Assembly (NCBI RefSeq): GCF_000423665.1
Contig: NZ_AUIK01000008.1
Coordinates: 248,001-312,000, forward strand
Source of the DNA: Solirubrobacter soli DSM 22325
GTDB lineage: Bacteria; Actinomycetota; Thermoleophilia; Solirubrobacterales; Solirubrobacteraceae
Reading direction: 5' to 3'
DNA length: 64,000 nucleotides
Shown: positions 42,782 to 51,833 of the stretch, in pieces
How the letters are laid out: every line of letters begins with the position of its first letter
Position numbering within the stretch: the stretch's first letter is position 1
The notes under the pieces: generated by a model
What the model saw: only the letters and a program-made list of their open reading frames with translations
Told to the model about the DNA's origin: nothing
Databases searched by the model: none
Translations under genes and position numbers: made by a program

Positions 42782-44485
42782 ATGCGCTGGACGGTAGCCG
42801 CCCTCTGCGTCGTCACCTTCGCCCTCGGTGTGGTGATCCTCGTGGCGGCGCCCGATATCGCGCGGCTGCCGCGTGGCGGTCGGGCGATCCCGTACCTCGG
42901 TGTGGCGCTCGCGTGGGGCTTCGTCGGGGTCGGGTCGTTCGCGTGGCTCCGGCGCCCCGACAACCGCACCGGTCTGCTGATGGCGATCGTCGGGTGCGGG
43001 TTCGCGATCTCCGGCCTGCAACTGCTCGACGAGCCGTGGCCGTGGGTGATCGGGGCGCTGTGCGACACCGCGATCATCTCCGTGCTGTTCCACCTGCTGC
43101 TGGCGTTCCCCAGCGGGCGCCTCGAGGGGCGCGCGGAGCGATGGATCGTCGCGATCGGGTACACCGCGGGCGCGCTGCAGGTCCCGCTCGTGCTGTTCAG
43201 CCAATGCGACGACGGGCCCGACTGCCCGAGCAACCCGCTGCTGATCGCGGACAACGAGTCCGTGTACGCGATCGCGAACGGGGTGCAGATCGTGCTCGCC
43301 GTGATCGCGATCTTCGGCACGATCACGCTGCTGGTCCGGCGCTGGCGCGCGGCGACGACCGCGGAGCGCAACGGGCTCGAGCCGGTGCTCGGCTGGGGCG
43401 GCGCGATCTGCGTGCTCGGGCTCGCGATGATCGTGACCCAGTCGATGCACACGGTCGGGCGGGTGACGCAGATCGTGTTCATCTCCGCTCTGACGCTGCT
43501 GCCGGCGGCGTTCCTGCTCGGCCTGGTCCGGACGCGGTTCTTCCGTACGTCGACGATCGCGCGGCTGATCGAGCAGCTGAGCGCCGGTGACCGGGACCTG
43601 GAGAGCGCGTTGGCGGAGGCGCTGCACGACCCCTCGCTCCAGGTCGTGTACTGGCTGCCGGAGCGTGGCTACGTGGACCGTCAGGGGCACCCGGTCGACG
43701 CCGCGGCGGCGCCTGGACTCACCGAGATCGAGCACGAAGGGCGGCGGGTCGGCGCGTTGCTGCACCGGACGGCGATGCCCGAACTGGCCGCGGAGGCTGC
43801 CGCGGCGGCCGGGCTCGCGCTGGAGAACGCGCGGCTGGAGGTGGAGCTTCGGGCGCGGCTCGAGGCGCTGCGGGCGTCGCGGGCGCGGCTGGTCGAGGCG
43901 GGTGACGCGGAGCGCCGGCGGCTCGGGCGCGACCTGCACGATGGCGCGCAGCAGCGGCTCGTGGCGCTGATGATCGAGCTGCAGCTGGCGCGTGAACGGC
44001 TGCCGGAGGACGGGGCGGGGGCGCTCGAGCTGGTCGAGAGCGCGTTCGGCAACGCGCAGGCGGCGGTGGAGGAGTTGCGCGATCTCGCGTCCGGCATCCA
44101 TCCGGCGGTCCTGTCGCAGCGGGGGCTCGATGCGGCGCTCGAGTCGCTGGCGAGCCGTGCGCCGGTTCCCGTCGAGCTGGGTTCGCGGCTGTCCGAGCGG
44201 CTGCCGATCGCGGTCGAGACCGCGGCGTACTTCGTCGTCGCCGAGGCGCTGACGAACGTCGCCAAGTATGCGCAGGCCTCGTTTGCGGCGGTGGACGTGG
44301 AGCGGGTCGACGGGTACGCGGTCGTCTCGGTGCGCGACGACGGCGTGGGTGGGGCGGACGTGGGTGGCGGGAGCGGGCTGCGCGGGCTCCAGGACCGCGT
44401 GGGTGCGCTCGACGGAACGCTCGAGGTCTCCTCGCCGGCGGGCGAGGGGACGCTCATCCGCGCGCGGATTCCCCTCCACGGATGA
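42782..44485 (+). CDS. Membrane sensor histidine kinase, 7-8 TM + HisKA_3
   Basis: A 567-residue kinase. About eight membrane helices fill residues 1-260, including VLFHLLLAFPSGRL, a motif of actinobacterial membrane kinases. HisKA_3 follows with [23 protein letters not shown] (phospho-His in LHDG), then the ATPase with [15 protein letters not shown] and GSGLRGLQDRVGALDG. Start ATG 42782; TAGGCT lies 8 nt before it. The response regulator at 44454 converges on it, overlapping by 32 bp, and is its likely partner. Confidence 0.88.
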   Translation: MRWTVAALCVVTFALGVVILVAAPDIARLPRGGRAIPYLGVALAWGFVGVGSFAWLRRPDNRTGLLMAIVGCGFAISGLQLLDEPWPWVIGALCDTAIISVLFHLLLAFPSGRLEGRAERWIVAIGYTAGALQVPLVLFSQCDDGPDCPSNPLLIADNESVYAIANGVQIVLAVIAIFGTITLLVRRWRAATTAERNGLEPVLGWGGAICVLGLAMIVTQSMHTVGRVTQIVFISALTLLPAAFLLGLVRTRFFRTSTIARLIEQLSAGDRDLESALAEALHDPSLQVVYWLPERGYVDRQGHPVDAAAAPGLTEIEHEGRRVGALLHRTAMPELAAEAAAAAGLALENARLEVELRARLEALRASRARLVEAGDAERRRLGRDLHDGAQQRLVALMIELQLARERLPEDGAGALELVESAFGNAQAAVEELRDLASGIHPAVLSQRGLDAALESLASRAPVPVELGSRLSERLPIAVETAAYFVVAEALTNVAKYAQASFAAVDVERVDGYAVVSVRDDGVGGADVGGGSGLRGLQDRVGALDGTLEVSSPAGEGTLIRARIPLHG

Positions 44486-45158
44486 ACCGCAGTACGGCGA
44501 GGACGCGGCGGTGATCCTCGACGCCGGTCGCGACGCCGAGCTTGGTGAAGATGCTCGTCACGTGCTTCTCGACCGCGTGCGGGGTGACGACGAGCACTTC
44601 GGCGATGCCCTTGTTCGAGCGGCCCTCGGCCATCAGTTCGAGGACCTCGCGCTCGCGGGGGGTGAGCTCGGCGAGCGGGTCGTCGCGGCGGCGCCGGCCG
44701 AGGATGTGGGAGACGACGGTCGGGTCGAGCACGGACCCGCCGGCTGCCACCCGCTCCACCGCGTCGGCGAAGAGCGTGAAGTCGGTGACGCGGTCCTTGA
44801 GCAGGTAGCCGACGCCTGCCGCATCGTTGCCGATCAGGTCGACCGCGTAGCGCTCCTCGGCGAACTGGCTGAGCACGAGCACGCCGACGTCGGGCTGCTG
44901 CGCGCGGATCTCCATCGCCGCGCGGAGGCCGTCGTCCGTGTTCGTCGGCGGCATCTGCACGTCGACGATCGCGACGTCGGGCTTGTGGGCGCCGACCTTG
45001 CGCAGGAGGTCGGGCGCGTCGCCGGCCTCCGCGACGACCTCGAACCCCGCATCGCCGAGCAGGCGGACGATCCCCTGGCGCAGGAGTGCCTGATCCTCGC
45101 CGATGACGATGCGGATGCGGGTGCGGTCGCGATTGCCCTTGGGGTCGGCGGCGGTCAC
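44454..45158 (-). CDS. NarL/LuxR-family response regulator
   Basis: A 234-residue regulator. The receiver carries VIGEDQALLRQGIVRLL, phospho-acceptor Asp in VAIVDVQMPPTN and VLSQFAEERYA (Ser position) and Lys in YLLKDRV. The output domain is LTPREREVLELMAEGRSNKGIAEVLVVTPHAVEKHVTSIFTKLGV, a GerE-type helix-turn-helix. GTG 45158 overlaps the stop of the receiver-only gene (GTGA). It converges with the membrane kinase and is presumably its target. Confidence 0.92.
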   Translation of the reverse strand: MTAADPKGNRDRTRIRIVIGEDQALLRQGIVRLLGDAGFEVVAEAGDAPDLLRKVGAHKPDVAIVDVQMPPTNTDDGLRAAMEIRAQQPDVGVLVLSQFAEERYAVDLIGNDAAGVGYLLKDRVTDFTLFADAVERVAAGGSVLDPTVVSHILGRRRRDDPLAELTPREREVLELMAEGRSNKGIAEVLVVTPHAVEKHVTSIFTKLGVATGVEDHRRVLAVLRFIRGGESARG

Positions 45159-45502
45159 GGGGGTCCGAGCAATTCCACCAGACGCGGCGAGGCGAGCTCG
45201 GATTTCGGCACGAAGCCGCGCGCCCCGCTGGCCCGCACGTCCCCGATCGCCGACTCGTCGAGCGTCGAGACGAGCACCACGACGGTGTCGCCGTCGATCC
45301 GGGCCGCCGCGCTCACCCCGTCCCCGTCGGGCAGGTTGACGTCCATCAGCACGCAATCGGGCTTGAGCTCCGCGGCCTTGGCCAGCCCGGACGCCACATC
45401 CTCGGCCACCCCGACCACCTCATAGCCCCGCGCCTGCAACAACATCCGCGCGGTCGTGCGAAACGCGGCCGAATCGTCGACGACGAGAACCGTGCGGGCC
45501 AT
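45155..45502 (-). CDS. Receiver-only (CheY-like) response regulator
   Basis: A 115-residue single REC domain: TVLVVDDSAAFRT (acidic pair), CVLMDVNLPDGDG (phospho-acceptor Asp), VVLVSTLDES and GFVPKSEL (Lys). The ATG at 45502 gives the exact domain; a second ATG at 45514 is possible. It overlaps the NarL-type gene, so both are made together. It may act as phosphate sink or signal to another protein, for example in the kinase network here. Confidence 0.88.
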   Translation of the reverse strand: MARTVLVVDDSAAFRTTARMLLQARGYEVVGVAEDVASGLAKAAELKPDCVLMDVNLPDGDGVSAAARIDGDTVVVLVSTLDESAIGDVRASGARGFVPKSELASPRLVELLGPP

Positions 45503-45562
45503 GCCGCCAAACATAAGCCACCACGCCGCCCCTTTTCGCGGGGGATTCCCGGAGTCTCCCAA

Positions 45563-45607
45563 CCTAAACCCCACCTTAAGTGCCTGACCCTTTAGGTTGG
45601 GTTTAGG
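45563..45607. repeat. REP element C (45 bp)
   Basis: Same length and order as copy A. Outer arms CCTAAACCC and GGGTTTAGG are perfect, the core GTGCCTGACCC is identical to A, and the inner arms have two mismatches. It lies 60 bp upstream of the receiver-only gene. A G/C hairpin (CCCCCG ... CGGGGG) follows in the gap to copy D, so C and D form a pair as bacterial REP doublets do. Confidence 0.85.
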
Positions 45608-45650
45608 ATGGACGAGACCCCCGCACGGCCAACCCGGGGGCCAAACGCTA

Positions 45651-45695
45651 GATAAAGGCCACCTTAAGTGCCAGGCACTTAAGGTGGGGTTTAGA
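45651..45695. repeat. REP element D (45 bp), 14-bp inner arms
   Basis: CCACCTTAAGTGCC (45659-45672) and GGCACTTAAGGTGG (45674-45687) are perfect inverted arms round a single A, so here the loop itself has become self-complementary. The flanks GATAAAGG and GGTTTAGA keep the family length of 45 bp. It contains the stop TAA (45693-45691) of the chemoreceptor gene. Confidence 0.82.
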
Positions 45696-47496
45696 AGCGG
45701 AAGGAGCCGACGAGGGTGTCGAGGCGGGTGGCCGTGGCGGCGAGCTCTTGGGCCGAGGCGGCGATCTCTTGGGTGGAGGCGGAGGTCTCCTCGGTCGTGG
45801 CCGTGACCTGTTCGGCGGAGGCGGAGGACTGTTCGGCCACGGCGGCGACCTCGCCCACGTCGTTCTGGATGCGGCCGGTGCCGGCGGAGATGCGTTCGAC
45901 GGCGGTGGCGATGTCCTCGACGCGGGTGGTGACGTCGACGACGGCCTCCTCGATGTTCGCGAAGGCGTCGCGGGCCTGGGCGACCGTGCGGGCGCCCGCT
46001 TCGGTGCGGGAGGCGCCGCCTTCGACGACGTCGACGACGCGGGCGGTCTCCGTCTGGATCTGGCCGATCAGCTCGGCGATCGAGCCCGCGGCGGCCTGGG
46101 AGCCTTCGGCGAGCTTGCGGACCTCTTCGGCGACGACGGCGAATCCACGGCCCTGCTCGCCGGCGCGAGCGGCCTCGATCGCCGCGTTCAGAGCGAGCAG
46201 ATTGGTCTGTGCCGCCAGCGCCGCGATCGTCTCGACGATCGACTCGATCTCACTCGACCGCAGAGCCAGGTCCTGGATCGCCGCACCCACCTCGCGCGAG
46301 GAGTGCTGGACGCCCGACATGGCCTCGAACGCCTCCTGCGCGGTCAGCGCACCCGCGCGGGCGACCGAGCGGGCGGCATCGGCGGCGGCAGCGGCCTCGC
46401 GGGCACGCAGCACGCTCTCGCGGGCGACCTCGGCGGCCTCCAGGGCCACATGCTGCACGGCTTCGACACTGCGCGCCTGGCGCTCGGCGCCCGTCGCGAC
46501 CTCACCCACCGCGTTCGCGATCTCACCCACCGCCGCACCCGCCTCCTGCGACGTCGTGGCCATCTGGCGCGACGCGGCGGCAACGGAGTTCGACGACCCC
46601 GCGACCTCGCCGATCAGCCCGGCGAGCCGGTCCCGCATCGCGTTGTAGGAATCCACGGAGCCGTGCAGTCGGGAACGGATGCCGTTGGTCGCGCGGGCGA
46701 TGTCGCCGATCTCGTCGGCGCCCGGCGACTCGATCGCGGGCGTGTCGGCGACGACGGACTGCGTGAGATCGCCGCCGGCGACCGCGTCCAGGGCCCGCTG
46801 CAGCTCAGCCGCGTCCGAGCGCTCGAGCGTGTTCAGGCGGTCCAGCACCTGCGCGGCGGAGCGGCGGATGCCACGTGAGACCAGGAAGACGATCCCGGCG
46901 GCGAGCAGGGTGGCGAGCAGCCCGGCGAGGATGCCGGCCGTGCGCGCCGCGGAGGCCGCCGACTTGGCGGCGGCGACATCCGCGTCCTGCCGCTTGACGA
47001 CGTACGCCCCGATCTTCTCCTGCGCCCCCAGCGGCACCCGCACGTACTTGTCGGCCAGGAGCAGCGCGGCGTGTGCCGCAACGCTGTCGCCGCGCGCCAT
47101 CGCCGGGAAGAGCTTCGTGTTGACGGCCGCGTCGTGGTGCTCGTCCGCGGACGTCGCGCCCGCCGAAAGCTTGGTCACGACCGGATCGTGCAGCGCCTCG
47201 ACGGACTTGCCGGCCTTCTCGGCCGCGTCGACGCCGGCCTGCCACTCACGCTTGTAGCGCTCCTCGCCCGTGGCGACGTACAGCGCCTGCGCGGCCTGCT
47301 GCTGCCGCGTGCCGTCAGCCTGCGCAGCCGCGCCCTCGACCGCCGACTTCCACGCGATCGCGCCCTCGTACGCGCGAGAAGCCTCGGACGACTTCTGCAA
47401 GACAACGACCAACGAAGCCAGCATCACGACGAGAACACCGGTGAAGGCCAACCCGAGCTTGGCGCCGAGCCTGAGGCGGAGGGAGGGGGTGCGCAT
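45691..47496 (-). CDS. Methyl-accepting chemotaxis protein
   Basis: A 601-residue chemoreceptor starting at ATG 47496. Membrane helices at about 12-34 and 188-208 bracket an outer four-helix-type sensor domain (about 35-187). A HAMP-like region follows, then the long coiled-coil with the tip [45 protein letters not shown], which binds CheA/CheW. No C-terminal pentapeptide for CheR. No CheA or CheW gene is in this window. The stop codon lies in REP element D. Confidence 0.93.
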   Translation of the reverse strand: MRTPSLRLRLGAKLGLAFTGVLVVMLASLVVVLQKSSEASRAYEGAIAWKSAVEGAAAQADGTRQQQAAQALYVATGEERYKREWQAGVDAAEKAGKSVEALHDPVVTKLSAGATSADEHHDAAVNTKLFPAMARGDSVAAHAALLLADKYVRVPLGAQEKIGAYVVKRQDADVAAAKSAASAARTAGILAGLLATLLAAGIVFLVSRGIRRSAAQVLDRLNTLERSDAAELQRALDAVAGGDLTQSVVADTPAIESPGADEIGDIARATNGIRSRLHGSVDSYNAMRDRLAGLIGEVAGSSNSVAAASRQMATTSQEAGAAVGEIANAVGEVATGAERQARSVEAVQHVALEAAEVARESVLRAREAAAAADAARSVARAGALTAQEAFEAMSGVQHSSREVGAAIQDLALRSSEIESIVETIAALAAQTNLLALNAAIEAARAGEQGRGFAVVAEEVRKLAEGSQAAAGSIAELIGQIQTETARVVDVVEGGASRTEAGARTVAQARDAFANIEEAVVDVTTRVEDIATAVERISAGTGRIQNDVGEVAAVAEQSSASAEQVTATTEETSASTQEIAASAQELAATATRLDTLVGSFRF

Positions 47497-47598
47497 GGTG
47501 AGCGCGTCATCGGCCGGACAGCGTCGAAGGTTGAGCCGTGTGAGGTTGACCCGGATTTCCGGCAACTTCGGAGGGCGACGCCGCCATCATGGGTGGGC

Positions 47599-48996
47599 GT
47601 GAGGCTCGCCGGACTCTGGATCCTCCTCGTCGCCGTCTACGCCACGACGCTGAGCATCCCCGCAACAACGGGGCTGGACTACGCGGGCGCGGAGCCGCAT
47701 CACCTGCTCGCCGCGGAGTCGATCGTCTCCGACCGCGACGTCAACCTGACGGACGAGTACGCCGAACGCGCTTACGCCAGCTGGTACCCACGCGACCTGC
47801 ACACCGACGGCCAGGTCGTCGGCGGACGCCTGGTGGAGCCGCACGGCGTCGGCTTCGCCCTCCTGATCGCCCCCGCCTACGCGATCGGCGGCGCTCGCGC
47901 CGTCCAGGGCGAGATGCTGGTCATGCTCGCCCTCGCGTTCGTGCTCGCCGCGGCGCTGGCGAGACGCATGGTCCCCGAGCCCTACGCCACGCTCGGCGCC
48001 GGCCTCGTCGGCCTCTCCCCACCCGCCCTCGCCGCCAGCACGGTCGTCACCCCCGGCGTCCCCGCCGCGATCCTGCTCGCCGGCGCCGCGCTCTGCGCGC
48101 TCGCCGTCCGCGAGCGCCCCCGCCTCAGATACGTCTTCGGCGGCGCGCTCCTGCTCGCGTTCCTCCCCTGGTTGGGCTGGACCTTCGTCGCCCCCGGCGT
48201 CGTGGTGGCCTGGGCGCTCGTCACGTGGACCCTGAGAGAGCGCCGGAAGCTCGCCGCCATCGTCGCGGGCGAGGCGCTCGCGGCGTCGCTCGTCTTCTAC
48301 GCGACGATCAACGACCGCTTCTACGGCGGCCTCACGCCCCGCTCGGCGGGAATCGCGGGCCTGCCCGAGTTCCCCGTCGGCTACGTCGAGCGACTCCCCC
48401 GCATCGCCGGCCTGTGGCTGGACCGGGACGTCGGCCTGCTGCGCTGGGCGCCGCTGTTGGCGCTCGTGTTCTTCGCCGGCTGGCTGCTGTACCGGAGCCG
48501 CCGCGACCAGCTCGCCCGCGTCGCCCCCGCCCGCCGCGAGGCGGAGGCGTGCGCCGGGCTGATGCTCGGCATCGTGGCCGCGCAGGTCGCGGTCGTCGCC
48601 CTGCTGAGCACAGGCGGTCTGAGAGGTCAGAGCTTCCCCGGCGTGCCGCTCGTCGCCGCGCTGCCCGCGATCGCCGCGCTGACCGCCTGGAGCCTGCGCC
48701 ACATCCCCCGCGTGCTCGCCGCCGTGCTCGCCCTGGTCACGCTCGGGGCGAGCACCTACCTCGTGCTCGCCGAGCGCTCGGGCAGCCTCAAGGGCTGGCT
48801 CGAGGTCGACACGAAGCTCCCCTGGGGCCCGCCCGTCAACGTCTTCCCGAACTTCACGGGCAAGCCCTTCTGGCCTGCCGTACTGTGCGCCCTGATCGCC
48901 GCCGGCGCCGCGTTCCTCGCCTGGCGGGAACGCCGTGCGGCGGGAGAATGGCGTCGCGCCGCCGCCGCGTCCCGAACCTCCAAGGCCCTCCATTGA
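47599..48996 (+). CDS. Polytopic membrane protein, GT39/ArnT-like
   Basis: A 465-residue membrane protein with about ten helices. Start GTG 47599 (GTG 47593 also in frame). After the first helix comes an outer loop, SIVSDRDVNLTDEYAERAYASWYP and VEPHGVGFALLIAPAYAIGG, with acidic pairs as in lipid-linked-sugar glycosyltransferases of the GT-C class. A mannosyl- or arabinosyl-type transferase is possible, but the catalytic DxD is not certain. The stop overlaps the decarboxylase start (TTGA). Divergent from the chemoreceptor. Confidence 0.6.
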   Translation: MRLAGLWILLVAVYATTLSIPATTGLDYAGAEPHHLLAAESIVSDRDVNLTDEYAERAYASWYPRDLHTDGQVVGGRLVEPHGVGFALLIAPAYAIGGARAVQGEMLVMLALAFVLAAALARRMVPEPYATLGAGLVGLSPPALAASTVVTPGVPAAILLAGAALCALAVRERPRLRYVFGGALLLAFLPWLGWTFVAPGVVVAWALVTWTLRERRKLAAIVAGEALAASLVFYATINDRFYGGLTPRSAGIAGLPEFPVGYVERLPRIAGLWLDRDVGLLRWAPLLALVFFAGWLLYRSRRDQLARVAPARREAEACAGLMLGIVAAQVAVVALLSTGGLRGQSFPGVPLVAALPAIAALTAWSLRHIPRVLAAVLALVTLGASTYLVLAERSGSLKGWLEVDTKLPWGPPVNVFPNFTGKPFWPAVLCALIAAGAAFLAWRERRAAGEWRRAAAASRTSKALH

Positions 48997-50381
48997 CCGA
49001 GTTCGTCACCGCCGACCCCCGCACCCACCAGGCGTTCAAAGAAGCGATCGAAGCGACGGTGCAAGCGCTTACGGAAACGCTCGCCAACCCCGGCCCGCGC
49101 ACCCCGCTGACGACACAAGAACTCCAGGACGCCGCCCACGCCCTCGACCCCTGCCCGCCCGACGGCCTACCACTGCCGCAGGTCCTAAGCGACCTCCGGA
49201 CCATCCTGGACGGGAGCCTCCGCCTCGGCGACCCGAACACGGTCGCCCACCTGCACCCGGCGCCGCTGATCGCCGCCGTCGCGGGTGAGCTCGCGGTCGG
49301 CCTGACCAACCAGTCGATGGACGCCTTCGACGCCTCGCCCGCCGCCACGTTCGTGGAGGACCACCTGGTCGGCTGGCTCGCCCGCGAGCACGGACTGGGA
49401 CCGAACGGCTCCGGCGTGATGACGATGGGCGGCACCGCCTCGAACCTGCTCGGCCTTCTGCTGGCCCGCGACAAGGCGGGCGAGAACGTCCGCCAGAGCG
49501 GCCTCCCGCCCAACGACTGGCGGATCGTCGCCTCCGAGGCCAGTCACGACAGCATCCGCCGCTCCGCGGCGCTCCTGGGCCTCGGCACCGAGGCCGTGAT
49601 CGGCGTCGAGACCGACCGCACCGGCGCGATGGACATCGCCGCCTTCGACACCGCGACCCAGAACCAGCACATCATCGCGATCGTCGGCACCGCTGGCACC
49701 ACCGACCTCGGCGCGATCGACCCGCTCGACCAACTCGCCGACCGGGCGCAACGGCACAACGCCTGGTTCCACGTCGACGCCGCGGTCGGCTCTGGCCTCG
49801 TCCTGAGCGAGCACCAAAGACCTCGCCTGAACGGCATCGAGCGGGCGAACAGCGTCACCGCCGACCTGCACAAGCTGTGGTGGCAGCCGTTCAGCGCCTC
49901 CGCCCTGCTCGTCCCGGACGTCGACGTCCTCAAGGCCGTCCACCACGCCAGCGTCTACCTCAACCGTCCCGAGGACGAGGCCGAGGGCCAGCTCAACCTC
50001 GTCGGCCGCAGCCTCGACACGTCACGCCGCTTCGACGCCCTCAAGGTCCTGATGGCCCTCAGAGCCACCGGCCGCACCCGCCTGGGCGAGATGATCGATC
50101 AGATCCTGGACCTCGCCCAGTACGCCGCCGACGCGATCGAGCGCCACCCGGACCTCGAGCTGCTCACCCGCCCCACGACGGTCATGGTCGCGTTCCGCCA
50201 CAAGGGCGACGACGACACCAACATCCGCATCCACCGCGACCTGTTCAACCAGGGCCGCGCGGTCATCGGCCGCACCCGCGTCAAGGGCGCCGTCAGCCTC
50301 AAGCTGACGCTGCTGAACCCGCACACCACGCGGCAGGACGTCGACGCGCTCCTAGGAGAGATCGTCAGCGCGGCAACCTGA
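48993..50381 (+). CDS. PLP-dependent group II decarboxylase
   Basis: A 462-residue aspartate-aminotransferase-fold enzyme of the DOPA/diaminobutyrate decarboxylase family. The start is TTG 48993. Signatures: SGVMTMGGTASNLLGLLLARDK, IVASEASHDSIRRSA, IVGTAGTTDLGAIDPL, WFHVDAAVGSGLVLS and SVTADLHKLWWQP, with PLP-Lys in the HK pair. C-terminal RPTTVMVAFRH closes the active site. The substrate cannot be read from the sequence; tyrosine, aspartate, glutamate and diaminobutyrate are known for relatives. Coupled to a membrane protein gene. Confidence 0.9.
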   Translation: MTEFVTADPRTHQAFKEAIEATVQALTETLANPGPRTPLTTQELQDAAHALDPCPPDGLPLPQVLSDLRTILDGSLRLGDPNTVAHLHPAPLIAAVAGELAVGLTNQSMDAFDASPAATFVEDHLVGWLAREHGLGPNGSGVMTMGGTASNLLGLLLARDKAGENVRQSGLPPNDWRIVASEASHDSIRRSAALLGLGTEAVIGVETDRTGAMDIAAFDTATQNQHIIAIVGTAGTTDLGAIDPLDQLADRAQRHNAWFHVDAAVGSGLVLSEHQRPRLNGIERANSVTADLHKLWWQPFSASALLVPDVDVLKAVHHASVYLNRPEDEAEGQLNLVGRSLDTSRRFDALKVLMALRATGRTRLGEMIDQILDLAQYAADAIERHPDLELLTRPTTVMVAFRHKGDDDTNIRIHRDLFNQGRAVIGRTRVKGAVSLKLTLLNPHTTRQDVDALLGEIVSAAT

Positions 50382-51780
50382 CGGGCAGCCGGACGCTGCG
50401 GACGTCGCCCGCCGCGTTGCGCACCGTGCCGGTCACCCACACCGTCTTGAGCGTCCCGCGCGGCTTGGACGGCAGCCGCAGCCGCAGCCGCACCACCTGC
50501 TTGGCCTGCAGCGAGCGCATGAGCTGCGGGCCGGCGAACGACTTGCGCGTCCGCAGCTTGGCCGACAGCCGCACCGTCAGCGAGCAATCCTGATCGCAGG
50601 AGGCCAGGACCAGCGTCGTGCGCTTCCGGTCCAGCCGCGGGGTCGCCGTCGCGCTCAGGAACGGCGCCCCCTGCACGAGCACCGGCGGCCGTGTGGTCGG
50701 CGCCGGCGTCGCGGCCGGGCGTGGCACGACGAAGATCGTCACCCGGAACGTCTCGGAGTCCAGGACGCCGTTGTTGACCCGGAACGAGACCGCGTCCTGG
50801 CCCGTGTAGCCCGGCGCCGGCGTGTATCGCAGTCCGGCGACGGTCCCGTGCTCGGGCGCCTTGGAGACGACCAACGCGAGCGGCCGTGCCGCCGGGTCCG
50901 CGCACGGAGGCGCGGGAAGGTCGATCGCGGCATCAGCCTGCGTCGTCGCGTTCGCCGTCAGCGCGCTGCAGCGCGGCGGGGAGACCGACACGCAGCTGAC
51001 CGTGACGTCCGGAACGCACGGCTGCCAGTCGACCGGGCCGACCCGCTCGACGCCCGCCAGCGGCGTCGCGGTCTCGCCGCCGTCGACCTGCAGCGTGCGC
51101 ACCTCCGCGCCCGCCGCGAAGACCACCGCGCTCGAGTCCGCCGACCATCGCGGCGACCCCGCCGTGCCGTCGAACAGCGCGCGAACCTCACCGCGGGGCG
51201 TGACGGCCGACAGACCGCCGACCCGCGCGTACGCGACCGCGTGCTCGTCCGGCGCCCACGCGGGAATGCCGGTGACCGCGGGCGGCACGTCGAGGCCGAG
51301 CAGCGCCAGCAACCCGCCGATGACCGGCGTGAACTCCTTCGCTCCCAGCCGCCACGCGCCGTCGGTCGTGCCCGGGAGCACGTCGCCGACATCCACGATG
51401 TCGCCCCCCGTCGCGGCGGAGACGCGCAGGAGGTCCCCTCCGCGGCGGAACACGACATTGAGCCCGTCGAGCGTCCATCCGGGGTTGGCGGCATCCGTCG
51501 CCACCGTCAGGAACCGCCCGGACGCGAGCTCGAGCACCGACAGCTCGCCCGCCTTGACGAACGCGAGCCGGTTACCGCCCGGCGAGAACGCCAGCTCGGT
51601 GATCTGGCCCGCGTCGGCCACGGAGTAGGTGCGCAGCCCGCTCCCGTCGGGGTTGACCGTGACCAAGCGGCCGTCGACGACCGCGGCGAGCTGCCCGTTC
51701 GTCGTCGCCGCGGCGGCAGGGGCGCACAGCGCCGTCAACAGGATCACGGCGCAGAAAAGCGCACGGCACGCCCTCCGCAT
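50365..51780 (-). CDS. Secreted propeller-like protein with Big_9-type and C-terminal beta domains
   Basis: A 471-residue exported protein with a signal peptide (about 1-25, AAAATTNG). Residues 25-260 are WD40/TolB-like repeats (LVTVNPDGSGLRTYS, LAFSPGGNRLAFV, PAWAPDEHAVAYAR, PRWSADSSAVVFAA). A Cys-rich stretch (CVPDVTVSCVSVSPPRC) then precedes a cadherin-like module (KAPEHGTVAGLRYTPAPGYTGQDAVSFRVNNG). The C-terminal region (LVLASCDQDCSLTVRLSAK, VVRLRLRLPSKPRGTL) resembles the ends of other exported proteins here. Surface recognition is inference. Tail overlaps the decarboxylase gene by 17 bp. Confidence 0.75.
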   Translation of the reverse strand: MRRACRALFCAVILLTALCAPAAAATTNGQLAAVVDGRLVTVNPDGSGLRTYSVADAGQITELAFSPGGNRLAFVKAGELSVLELASGRFLTVATDAANPGWTLDGLNVVFRRGGDLLRVSAATGGDIVDVGDVLPGTTDGAWRLGAKEFTPVIGGLLALLGLDVPPAVTGIPAWAPDEHAVAYARVGGLSAVTPRGEVRALFDGTAGSPRWSADSSAVVFAAGAEVRTLQVDGGETATPLAGVERVGPVDWQPCVPDVTVSCVSVSPPRCSALTANATTQADAAIDLPAPPCADPAARPLALVVSKAPEHGTVAGLRYTPAPGYTGQDAVSFRVNNGVLDSETFRVTIFVVPRPAATPAPTTRPPVLVQGAPFLSATATPRLDRKRTTLVLASCDQDCSLTVRLSAKLRTRKSFAGPQLMRSLQAKQVVRLRLRLPSKPRGTLKTVWVTGTVRNAAGDVRSVRLPVRLPR

Positions 51781-51833
51781 GGCCCGACTCTAGGGCCCGC
51801 CTCGCGGTTTGCAACGCGAACTGGACGAACGGT

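Noticed and set aside
45608-45650. The CCCCCG/CGGGGG hairpin between REP C and D as a terminator
   Set aside because: No T-run on either strand; it lies in the REP doublet and is probably part of that composite.
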